From the NCBI GenBank assembly GCA_011390235.1, contig JAABSS010000449.1, positions 1 to 10,166 on the forward strand: 10,166 bases of DNA, written 5' to 3'. The notes beneath the pieces were generated by a model. That model was not told where the DNA came from and made no database searches. It saw nothing but the letters and a program-made list of their open reading frames with translations. Source of the stretch: Desulfotignum sp. Its GTDB lineage: Bacteria > Desulfobacterota > Desulfobacteria > Desulfobacterales > Desulfobacteraceae. The first letter of the stretch is position 1, and each line of letters opens with the position of its first letter. Position numbers and translations under genes: made by a program. Positions 1 through 6,418 of the stretch are shown here, piece after piece.

Positions 1-105
1 CTGGAACACCGCCTTTCGATAGGAATAATAGAAAAGCCATCCCCCGGCAGAGGCGGATAAAAAGGCAAATACAGCCAGAAACAATATGATCAGTCGCAGT
101 CGCAT
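1..105 (-). CDS. N-terminus of an unidentified membrane-anchored protein (partial)
   Basis: This is the 5' end of a leftward gene that runs off the left edge; 35 codons are visible from an ATG at 105. The peptide starts with MRLRL, followed by a strongly hydrophobic stretch at about residues 4-27, then a basic YRK. This looks like an uncleaved signal anchor or signal peptide with the rest of the protein in the periplasm. An anchored cell-wall enzyme such as MltG would start this way, but so would many sensor proteins, so I give no name. There is no clear Shine-Dalgarno sequence before the ATG. The best promoter would start transcription almost at this ATG, so the mRNA may be leaderless. The true start could also be elsewhere, since the frame stays open upstream. 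Confidence 0.6.
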   Translation of the reverse strand, partial: MRLRLIILFLAVFAFLSASAGGWLFYYSYRKAVFQ

Positions 106-111
106 ATAGTA

Positions 112-141
112 AGTATAGGCAGAAGCATCACCATTTTTCAA
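112..141 (-). promoter_or_regulatory. Candidate sigma-70 promoter for the leftward membrane protein
   Basis: Read on the minus strand, there is a TTGAAA -35 box (136-141), an 18-bp spacer and a TATACT -10 box (112-117). Each box matches the consensus at five of six positions. The predicted start of transcription falls at about 105, which is the A of the proposed ATG, so the transcript would have little or no leader. This is a sequence match only. Confidence 0.4.
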
Positions 142-170
142 TTGAGAATATTGTGGTTCTTCGATAGGAT
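142..170 (+). promoter_or_regulatory. Candidate sigma-70 promoter for the moaD-like/thpR pair
   Basis: A TTGAGA -35 box (142-147, five of six) is followed by a 17-bp spacer and a TAGGAT -10 box (165-170, four of six). The predicted start is near 177, leaving a leader of about 38 nt. The -35 box directly abuts the -35 box of the opposite promoter, so one regulator or RNA polymerase could interfere with both. Confidence 0.4.
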
Positions 171-214
171 GGGGCAAACAGGATCAATAATAATACTTTT
201 TGAAAGTGACATCC

Positions 215-502
215 ATGCCCTTCATTACCTTTAATGCATTTTCATTTTTGCAGAAAAAATTCAAAGAAAAAAAGCTTCCCTTTGTGGATGCCCGGGTGTC
301 TATCTCTTCAGGCACCACTGCCAGGGATCTGATTTTTCAGATGCAGCTTACCGAAGAAGAGGTGGAGGCAGTCTTTGTAAATGGCCGGGTTCATCCTTTG
401 GAAACGGTTCTCAAGGAGCAGGATCGGGTGGCGTTTGTTCCCCATGGCACGCCTGGTCCTTATCGGGTCCTTTTGGGATTTAAAAATAAACAAAATGGCT
501 GA
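215..502 (+). CDS. MoaD/ThiS-family ubiquitin-fold protein with atypical C-terminus
   Basis: This 95-residue protein has the pattern of the MoaD/ThiS sulfur-carrier (beta-grasp) fold. It has an N-terminal strand, a 'SSGTTARDLIFQM' strand-helix section (about 31-43), 'VFVNGRVH' (53-60), and 'LKEQDRVAFVP' (66-76), the usual 'L.dGD.V...P' end. It does not finish in the Gly-Gly that is adenylated and thiocarboxylated in true carriers. The end is instead GTPGPYRVLLGF (78-89) plus a short basic tail. A role as a molybdopterin or thiazole sulfur donor is therefore doubtful, and it may be a structural or regulatory relative. I chose the ATG at 215, with a weak GAAAG about 8 nt upstream; TTG at 200 and GTG at 206 are in-frame alternatives. 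Its last 8 nt overlap thpR, so the two are probably co-translated. Confidence 0.75.
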   Translation: MPFITFNAFSFLQKKFKEKKLPFVDARVSISSGTTARDLIFQMQLTEEEVEAVFVNGRVHPLETVLKEQDRVAFVPHGTPGPYRVLLGFKNKQNG

Positions 503-1100
503 GAATTGTGTAAAATCCGTCAGAGCTTTTATAGCCATCCCTTTGCCTGGTTCTGTGCGCCATCTGCTCAAAGATCTTCAGCTTCGACTGAAAAAAGCGG
601 GTATCAAGGCATCCTGGCCAAGACCTGACGGGCTTCATCTGACGTTGAAGTTTTTGGGCGAAATCCCCTGTCACAGCCAAGACCAGATCCAGGCTGTTAT
701 GGACAGGTTTTCCGGACAATATCCACAGCTTGTTCTGGCCGCGGGCAGCATCGGCGTTTTTCCGAAAATAACAAAAGCCCGGGTCATCTGGGCCGATATC
801 AGGGGACAGACCCATCGGCTGGAAAAGCTTTTTTACAAACTGGACAAAGAACTGGATGTGCTTGGGATACCCGGACAAACCCGGCCATTTTCGCCACACA
901 TCACTCTGGCACGGATCAAGGGGCCTGTTTCTTCCCAAAAGGTGGCAGGGCTGATCCAAAAATGTGAGAATATTTGGTCTGATGAATTTTGTGCCGGTAA
1001 CATGGTCCTTTATAAAAGCACCCTCTCTGCCCGGGGCGCCATTCACACCCGCTTGTTTCACACACCGCTTGGCACCTCGGACTGCCAATGTCTGCAATGA
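495..1100 (+). CDS. thpR: RNA 2',3'-cyclic phosphodiesterase (2'-5' RNA ligase family)
   Basis: The 201-residue product is a member of the 2H phosphoesterase superfamily. It carries the two hallmark HxTx motifs: HLTL at 48-51, inside 'LHLTLKFLGE', and HITL at 135-138, inside 'FSPHITLAR'. The N-terminal 'RAFIAIPLP' (10-18) is also typical. These enzymes open RNA 2',3'-cyclic phosphates to 2'-phosphates and were first described as ligases of 2'-5' linked tRNA halves; the physiological role in bacteria is uncertain. Length is normal for the family (about 180-200 residues). An upstream in-frame ATG at 381 is rejected because it would lie inside the preceding gene and add an unrelated leader. ATG 495 overlaps the upstream stop by 8 nt, which fits translational coupling. 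The gene converges on the FapA-like gene with a 72-nt gap. Confidence 0.9.
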   Translation: MAENCVKSVRAFIAIPLPGSVRHLLKDLQLRLKKAGIKASWPRPDGLHLTLKFLGEIPCHSQDQIQAVMDRFSGQYPQLVLAAGSIGVFPKITKARVIWADIRGQTHRLEKLFYKLDKELDVLGIPGQTRPFSPHITLARIKGPVSSQKVAGLIQKCENIWSDEFCAGNMVLYKSTLSARGAIHTRLFHTPLGTSDCQCLQ

Positions 1101-1122
1101 ACTAAGGGGCAGCGTACTGTCT

Positions 1123-1148
1123 TAAAAAGAAAACAGCCTGTTGCTTTT
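1123..1148 (-). terminator. Weak candidate terminator in the convergent gap
   Basis: In the 72-nt gap between thpR and the leftward gene, AACA pairs with TGTT around a three-base loop. The minus strand then runs into a T-rich tract (TTCTTTTT). An outer AAAAG/CTTTT pairing with a small internal loop could extend the stem. The stem is short and AT-rich, so support is poor. It is the only terminator-like element I can see for the long leftward run. Confidence 0.25.
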
Positions 1149-1172
1149 GGGGATGTTGCGTATGTCTGCTGA

Positions 1173-3431
1173 TCAGTGAAATGGTGAAAGTGTGACTGCA
1201 TGACCATTTTTTTCTTCAATCTCTGCAGCAAAAAAGTTTTCCATATCAGTTGAAAGGGTCAACGCAGAAAAGATTCCCCTTAACTGGGTTCCCTGGAATG
1301 CTTTGCCTGAAATTGAAATTTTGGGAATGTTTTTTTCGGCCCGTGCCCATTCATAAAAAGAAAACTGTGTCTGCTGAAAAGACAGTATTTTTTTTTCTGT
1401 TTGAGGGCCAAGGGCATTGATTTCATTTTCAAGGGCATGAATTTTTCTTTGGTATTGCTTTTTTTCTGCATTCAATTCTTTTAACGAGGAAACGGATTTT
1501 TTCATTCTATGCTCAAAATTTTTGATGAGTTTTGAAATATTTTTTTCATTGGCTGCTTTGGTATTAATTTTTTTCCATTCCTTTTCAAGGATGTTTTTTT
1601 TGTATTTTGCCCTGTCATGAAATAATTTCAACTCAACCATTTTCTGAAATATTTTTTTCTCCAGCTGTTCCTGTTCTTTTTTTTTGCTTTCCAGAACTGT
1701 CAGTTTTTCTTTGATGCGGTGAATTTTTTGCTGTATGGACTGGCCCAGTGCGGTGATATGGTGTTCTGATCCGGCAGCAATGATGCAGGAACGCGATTTT
1801 TGGCTTCCGATGCCCCCGAGAAAGATGCCTTTTTTGGCATGAATAGTGGAAGAAATGACCCGGCATTGTCCTGCGTCAATTTTACCGCTGCAGCGGATTA
1901 CAGAATCAATGATTTCATTTTTCACATAAACATTTCCAAACGTTTCAATGCGGCAGTTATGCAGGTACCGGGCATGAATATCACCCTGGGACCGGATAAC
2001 CGTATCGGTTATACCTATGCTGGATGTAATATCGCCCATGGCTTCAATTCTGGCATCCCGGATTTCTGTGGCGGTAATTTTGCCGGCAGTCACCGGATAG
2101 GCACCAAAAAGTATCCCGGATATGGACAGATCTGCATAGGCTTCCAGCGGACCGTATCGCAGATCTGCATCTTCCAGCACATGAATTTTTGGATGAATAA
2201 ATAATTTGCGGTCCAAAGACAGGCCGGGTACCCCGGTTTTTGCTGCAACCACCCCCAGGCCATTCTGGGCGGGACGGGTATTGCCGCCGCACTGAAAGGT
2301 GAAATCCGTACCCTGTCTTTTCTGGCTTTTTTTCCCGAACACATCAGTTTTAAGATAGGTGTCAGGACCGGCGCTCCGGGTCATCAGGATTTCTCCCTTG
2401 CGCTTTTGTCCGGTGTCGGTCTCATCTGTATCCAGAAAACAGGTGGCCCGGGTATGGCGGATCAGGTGTGCGGAAAAATCTGTTTTGGCGGCAGTAAATT
2501 CCAGGTCACCGGTTTCCAGGTGTGCCTGGAGTATGGCATCCGGATATATGCCATGGGTGATGCCTGCGGAGGCAAGGACCTGTTTGAGTGTTTCAAGGCT
2601 GGTGACGGCCAGATCTTCTTTGGCGATAATGAGTCTGGCCTCTGTTTTGTCCGGGCTGATGTGTACCTGAATACGGGCAGAGACAATTTCCTGATTTTTT
2701 TGCCGGGACCTGTTCAACTCCGCCAGGATCAGTTGTTTTTCCCTCGGGGTCAGCATCCCCATATCCACCATGATATCATCCAGGGCTTTAAGGGGCTGGC
2801 TGGCTTCAAACGCTTCTTCCTGTACTTTCTGGGCAATGGCCACATCCCGCTGGGAGGCGAGTTTTTTTTCAATCACTGCTGCGGCAAACTCTCTGTCCAA
2901 AGCCTTAATCTGTAAAAACTGCCGCTCATATTCAGATAATGGGACACCGGTTTTTTTTTGGCCCGGGACAGATGAAACCTGACCTGGCAGGGAATAAATC
3001 TGTCGGCCCAGATGTTCCAGAAATGCCTGCTCTTTTAATATCTCCTGTTTTTGTTTCAGGGTAATTACCTGTGATTCCACCAGAATATCCCCGATTAATT
3101 TTTTGATCCTGGCCCGCCGAAATTCTTTTTTCTGGTGCTCCAGGGCTTTGCGGACATCTTCTTTGGTGGCCAATCCTTTTTCAATGGCGATTTTACCGAA
3201 TTGTTCCCCCAGGTGTTTAATGACATAATATTCCTGGATCAGCTGGAGCAATCCCACCTGGTACCGGGTGGCAAATCCCTGACCCAAAAGCAGGTCTGCA
3301 TAATCCGGCAAAGGGACCTGTTTTTGCCGCAATGTATACAAAGCTGTTATCTGGCGGTACTGGTCCTGTTGAATGGTACCATATTCCAGGGCGAGCCTGG
3401 CAAGGGTCGGGATGGTGTTGAAATCGTTCAC
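1173..3431 (-). CDS. FapA/DUF342-like protein with three N-terminal helical repeats
   Basis: This is a 752-residue protein with no membrane segment or signal peptide, so probably cytoplasmic. Residues 8-240 hold three related helical units, each with two 'hydrophobic-EkG-hT' turns: LALEYGTI/LLGQGFAT, IAIEKGLAT/ILVESQVIT and VIEKKLAS/IMVDMGMLT. They resemble the N-terminal module of type II secretion and MshE ATPases. Residues 250-320 are a linker domain. About 420-550 form a glycine-punctuated parallel beta-helix (for example 'AMGDITSSIG', 'SQGDIHARYL', 'CSGKIDAG') typical of FapA (DUF342). About 562-680 is a lysine/glutamate-rich coiled coil. FapA-type proteins have been linked to flagellar assembly and surface-associated functions, but the role here is unknown. 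The start is GTG; the frame has no better start, and a GGA lies about 9 nt upstream. A 99-nt gap with a candidate promoter separates it from cobQ. The coiled-coil part is notably A-rich on the coding strand. Confidence 0.8.
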   Translation of the reverse strand: MNDFNTIPTLARLALEYGTIQQDQYRQITALYTLRQKQVPLPDYADLLLGQGFATRYQVGLLQLIQEYYVIKHLGEQFGKIAIEKGLATKEDVRKALEHQKKEFRRARIKKLIGDILVESQVITLKQKQEILKEQAFLEHLGRQIYSLPGQVSSVPGQKKTGVPLSEYERQFLQIKALDREFAAAVIEKKLASQRDVAIAQKVQEEAFEASQPLKALDDIMVDMGMLTPREKQLILAELNRSRQKNQEIVSARIQVHISPDKTEARLIIAKEDLAVTSLETLKQVLASAGITHGIYPDAILQAHLETGDLEFTAAKTDFSAHLIRHTRATCFLDTDETDTGQKRKGEILMTRSAGPDTYLKTDVFGKKSQKRQGTDFTFQCGGNTRPAQNGLGVVAAKTGVPGLSLDRKLFIHPKIHVLEDADLRYGPLEAYADLSISGILFGAYPVTAGKITATEIRDARIEAMGDITSSIGITDTVIRSQGDIHARYLHNCRIETFGNVYVKNEIIDSVIRCSGKIDAGQCRVISSTIHAKKGIFLGGIGSQKSRSCIIAAGSEHHITALGQSIQQKIHRIKEKLTVLESKKKEQEQLEKKIFQKMVELKLFHDRAKYKKNILEKEWKKINTKAANEKNISKLIKNFEHRMKKSVSSLKELNAEKKQYQRKIHALENEINALGPQTEKKILSFQQTQFSFYEWARAEKNIPKISISGKAFQGTQLRGIFSALTLSTDMENFFAAEIEEKNGHAVTLSPFH

Positions 3432-3473
3432 AGGACATATTCCATAATGGTTAAGGCAATTGCAACAATCAAC

Positions 3474-3502
3474 AGCATAAATAATTGGCTGGAAAATGTA
3501 AA
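3474..3502 (-). promoter_or_regulatory. Candidate promoter for the FapA-like gene
   Basis: On the minus strand, TTTACA (3497-3502) and TATGCT (3474-3479) are separated by 17 bp. They sit in the 99-nt cobQ-fapA gap, with the predicted start at about 3467 and a leader of about 36 nt before the GTG. It would allow expression independent of the cobalamin genes. No strong terminator is visible after cobQ, so read-through is also likely. Confidence 0.35.
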
Positions 3503-3530
3503 TGATAAGATTGCGGTCTCTGGCCCCGGG

Positions 3531-4997
3531 TCACCGAATGCTTTCCATATCCAGATATTTTTCCATATGCTGTTTGAGCCGGTCATAGTCTTTGTCTTTT
3601 TCAGCCGCCAGATCGTTTTCCATTACCAGCACAGGATCCAGACCGATCATGGAAAACCATTTTCTGGCAATGGCGCCTGAATCAAAAAATCCATGGAGGT
3701 AGGTACCTGCCACCTGGCCGCTGGCGGCCAGACACCCGTCGGTTTCCTTTACCCGTATTGCATTTCTGGAAAGAATGCGGATAAATGGCGCACCTGCTCT
3801 TAAGCGGGTGGCTCCCATATGTATTTCATAGCCACGGCCGGTGTGTCCTTCCCAGTCAAATTCGCTTAAGGTGGTTGTTTTGGGTGACTGGAGCGTAGTT
3901 TCCACCGGCAGCAGGCCCAGCCCCCTGGTTTTGCCCGGGGTACCTTCCAGTCCTTCCGGGTCTTCTACAAAATGTCCCAGCATCTGGTATCCCCCGCATA
4001 TTCCCAGAACATGGCCGCCGTTTTGCACATAGAATGTCAGGGCTTTTTCAAACCGGGATGTCACCCATTCCAGATCTTTTCTTGTGTTTTTGCTTCCCGG
4101 AATGATGACAGCGTCAAACCTGCCCAATTCTTCCGGAGAATCAATGAAAACCGTTTGAATGCTTTTTATTCGGGCAAGGGCGTGAAAGTCTGTAAAGTTG
4201 GCAATATGGGGCAGGCGTAAAATGGCTATCGCCGGAAAATTTTTATTTAAATACTTGAAATTATTGGTTTTTTCTATTTCAACAGAATCTTCTGCATCAA
4301 TTTTAAAATGGGAATACCACGGCAGCACCCCCAGCACTGTTTTGCCGGTTTCCTGTTCAATCCATTTCACTCCCTCTTTGAACAATGCAATGTCGCCCCG
4401 GAAACGGTTGATAATAATCCCTTTTACCATATCTTTATAATGATCCGGCAGACAGGCCAGGGTACCGACAATCTGTGCAAATACCCCGCCCCGGTGGATA
4501 TCAGCCGTGAGGATAACGTTGGCATCGGCATATCGGGCCATGGGAAAATTCACAATATCCGTGTCCATGAGATTCACTTCTGCACAGGAGCCGGCCCCTT
4601 CCATAACAATGCGGTCAAATCTGGCAGATAGTGCATCAAAGGCCTGGCAGGCTTTTTCAAAATAAAAGGCTTTGTGGGTGTGGTAATCCATGGCGGTATG
4701 GTTGCCATGGACTTTTCCATTCAGGACCACCTGGGATTGTTTGTCTCCAAAAGGCTTTAATAGAATGGGATTCATCTGCACATGGGGCACTGTGCGGGCA
4801 GCCTCAGCCTGGACAATCTGTGCTCTTCCCATCTCCAGACCCTCCGGGGTAATGCCTGAATTATTGGACATGTTCTGGGCCTTGAACGGTGCCACAGCTT
4901 GCCCCTGGTCTGCCAGATACCTGCAGATACCGGCGGCCACAATGCTTTTTCCCACATCTGATCCCGTACCCAGGACAGCAATATGTTTTTTTTTCAT
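3531..4997 (-). CDS. cobQ: Cobyric acid synthase (glutamine-hydrolysing)
   Basis: The enzyme amidates the b, d, e and g side chains of adenosylcobyrinic acid a,c-diamide, using glutamine and ATP, to give adenosylcobyric acid. The 488-residue length is normal for CobQ/CbiP. The N-terminal dethiobiotin-synthetase-like ATP domain has the P-loop variant GTGSDVGKS (10-18), then 'PFKAQNMSNNS' (37-47) and 'EGAGSCAEVNL' (133-143). The C-terminal class I glutaminase domain has the nucleophile Cys334 in GICGGYQMLG and His435 in 'GTYLHGFFD', and an 'IIPGSKNTRKDL' motif at about 298-309. The ATG overlaps the cobO stop by 4 nt (ATGA), and AAGGG lies about 9 nt upstream. It is the last cobalamin gene of the run; 99 nt separate it from the FapA-like gene. 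Confidence 0.97.
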   Translation of the reverse strand: MKKKHIAVLGTGSDVGKSIVAAGICRYLADQGQAVAPFKAQNMSNNSGITPEGLEMGRAQIVQAEAARTVPHVQMNPILLKPFGDKQSQVVLNGKVHGNHTAMDYHTHKAFYFEKACQAFDALSARFDRIVMEGAGSCAEVNLMDTDIVNFPMARYADANVILTADIHRGGVFAQIVGTLACLPDHYKDMVKGIIINRFRGDIALFKEGVKWIEQETGKTVLGVLPWYSHFKIDAEDSVEIEKTNNFKYLNKNFPAIAILRLPHIANFTDFHALARIKSIQTVFIDSPEELGRFDAVIIPGSKNTRKDLEWVTSRFEKALTFYVQNGGHVLGICGGYQMLGHFVEDPEGLEGTPGKTRGLGLLPVETTLQSPKTTTLSEFDWEGHTGRGYEIHMGATRLRAGAPFIRILSRNAIRVKETDGCLAASGQVAGTYLHGFFDSGAIARKWFSMIGLDPVLVMENDLAAEKDKDYDRLKQHMEKYLDMESIR

Positions 4998-5506
4998 TTT
5001 TCAATACCCTTGCGGGCGGCCACGCCCTGCTGGAAATAATGTTTGATATCCTGCATTTCAGTAACCAGGTCTGCACGTTGAATCACAGAGGGAAGCGCCC
5101 CCCTGCCTGTGATTACCAGTTCCATATCATCGGGTTTCCGGTCAATGAGATCCAGCAGTTCTCTTTCTGAAATGAGATTGTAGGTCACTGCCACATTGCC
5201 TTCATCCACGATAACCAGGTCATGTTTGTTGGCTGTCAGGACTTCACACAGCCTGGCATACCCGGCCCTGGCAGCAGCAATTTCATTTTTTGATGGCGCA
5301 CCTTTGACAAATTTTCCCCTGCCGAATTGCTCCACCGTAATATTTTCGAATCTGGACAAGGCCTTTATTTCAGCATAATTTCCCTGTTTGAGAAACTGGC
5401 CCACAAACACCAGCAGGCCGGCACCGGCCCCCCGGAGTGCAAGTCCGAGCCCGGCAGTGGTTTTTCCCTTACCCTTTCCTGTGTATACCTGCACATATCC
5501 TTTCAT
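4994..5506 (-). CDS. cobO: Corrinoid adenosyltransferase, CobA/CobO/BtuR type
   Basis: It transfers the 5'-deoxyadenosyl group of ATP to the Co(I) corrinoid. The 170-residue protein has the family P-loop GKGKGKTT (10-17), a Walker B-like 'LVIVDEGN' (97-104), 'VITGRGA' (131-137) and the closing 'ADLVTEMQDIKHYFQQG' (145-161), which is diagnostic of the CobO/BtuR family. It lacks the N-terminal extension of about 20-25 residues seen in Salmonella CobA, starting only nine residues before the P-loop, and it has DEGN where DELN is common. A good AAAGGA lies 6 nt before the ATG. The 18-nt gap to cobJ and 4-nt overlap with cobQ place it in the operon. Adenosylation normally precedes the CobQ step, which fits the gene order. 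Confidence 0.95.
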   Translation of the reverse strand: MKGYVQVYTGKGKGKTTAGLGLALRGAGAGLLVFVGQFLKQGNYAEIKALSRFENITVEQFGRGKFVKGAPSKNEIAAARAGYARLCEVLTANKHDLVIVDEGNVAVTYNLISERELLDLIDRKPDDMELVITGRGALPSVIQRADLVTEMQDIKHYFQQGVAARKGIEK

Positions 5507-5524
5507 TTTGTTTCCTTTAGATTT

Positions 5525-6418
5525 TTATACTGAAGGGACAGCATATTTATTGGTGTATCCTCTGGGCGTGAACATAAAATCCATGTACTGTATGGATGCA
5601 CTTGACCCGATGAACAAGACCGTCTGCATCCCCACCTCTGCTGTATCCAGTTGGTCCAGCCGGGTAAAGGCAATTGTCTGGTTGTCCCGCATGGCCCCTG
5701 TGACAACCGCCACCGGCGTGCTGCCTTTCCTGTGTTCCATGATCAACTCCCGGGCCCGGCCAAGCTGCCAGTGTCTTTTTTTGCTTTTGGGATTGTACAG
5801 AACAATAACAAAATCCGCCATGGCAGCACCGGTCAAGCGCTGTTCTATGGTTTCCCATTTTGTCAGAAGATCACTCAAGGAGATGGCGGCAAAATCATGG
5901 GTCAGGGGGGCCCCGGCAAGGGCGGCCCCTGCTGCCAGAGCCGGGATTCCCGGCACGATTTCCAGTTCCAGCCAAGGCAAGGTCCTGTCTTTTGAAATGT
6001 TGTCCGCGGGCCGGAAAACCTCGATGTTTTTTTGGCGGCAGATTTCAAACACCAGGCCGGCCATGGCATATATGCCGGGATCTCCCCCGGAGACCAGTGC
6101 GCAGGAACGGCCGGCAAGAGCTTCCTGGATGGCCATCTCCACCCGGTCCACTTCTTTCATCATGCCCGTGGAAATGGTTTTTTTGTCTGCCGCCAGTGTC
6201 TGGATCAACTGGATATAGGTGGTGTACCCGGCAATGCAGTCTGCCTGGGTGATTACCTGCACAGCCCTTTGGGACATGTGTTTTATGTGGCCTGGTCCGG
6301 TGCCGACAACAAAGAGCCGGTTGGGTGAAGGGCCACAGCCAGGGTCACATCCTGGTTTTTCTTTTTGGGAAGGACCAGGGTGCCGTTGCTGGATGCCAGT
6401 ATTGCTGCTGCTTCGCAT
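5525..6418 (-). CDS. cobJ: (Cobalt-)precorrin-3B C17-methyltransferase, CobJ/CbiH
   Basis: It methylates C17 and contracts the tetrapyrrole ring, using SAM. Motifs of the tetrapyrrole methylase fold are present: 'VVGTGPG' (37-43), 'VSGGDPGIYAM' (109-119), 'IVPGIPALAAGAALAGAP' (154-171), 'HDFAAISLSDLLTKWE' (174-189) and 'YNPKSKKR' (208-215). There is no C-terminal Fe-S extension. The conserved domain starts at about residue 34. The only in-frame start codon before it is ATG 6418, which places 136 nt of the gene inside cbiG in its -1 frame and adds a 33-residue unconserved leader. That ATG does have an AGGAG 10 nt upstream. The alternative is a -1 frameshift in the overlap, giving a CbiG-CobJ fusion of a kind known from other organisms. 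The function is certain; the start is not. Confidence 0.93.
   Translation of the reverse strand: MRSSSNTGIQQRHPGPSQKEKPGCDPGCGPSPNRLFVVGTGPGHIKHMSQRAVQVITQADCIAGYTTYIQLIQTLAADKKTISTGMMKEVDRVEMAIQEALAGRSCALVSGGDPGIYAMAGLVFEICRQKNIEVFRPADNISKDRTLPWLELEIVPGIPALAAGAALAGAPLTHDFAAISLSDLLTKWETIEQRLTGAAMADFVIVLYNPKSKKRHWQLGRARELIMEHRKGSTPVAVVTGAMRDNQTIAFTRLDQLDTAEVGMQTVLFIGSSASIQYMDFMFTPRGYTNKYAVPSV

Noticed and set aside
718..727. A DnaA-box-like ATATCCACA in thpR, of interest because of the parS sites
   Set aside because: A single 8-of-9 match within a gene and no cluster or AT-rich unwinding region nearby. It gives no evidence for oriC in this window.
3428..3478. A 16-residue hydrophobic ORF (MLLIVAIALTIMEYVL) whose stop overlaps the GTG of the FapA-like gene as GTGA
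   Set aside because: It has no ribosome-binding site, and its ATG lies within the -10 box of the candidate promoter, so that transcript would not contain it. The overlap may be chance.
3506..3536. A GC-rich imperfect inverted repeat just after cobQ (CGGT...ACCG around a CCCGGG core) as a terminator
   Set aside because: The stem is only 4 bp with bulges, and no T-run follows on the minus strand.
3135..3680. A plus-strand open frame spanning the cobQ-FapA gap
   Set aside because: Both ends lie antisense to real genes and its sequence is low in recognisable features. The gap is better explained by a promoter.
5388..6218. A 276-codon open frame on the plus strand opposite cobO/cobJ
   Set aside because: It is antisense to two well-identified enzymes, its product resembles no known family, and it looks like a by-product of GC-rich third positions.
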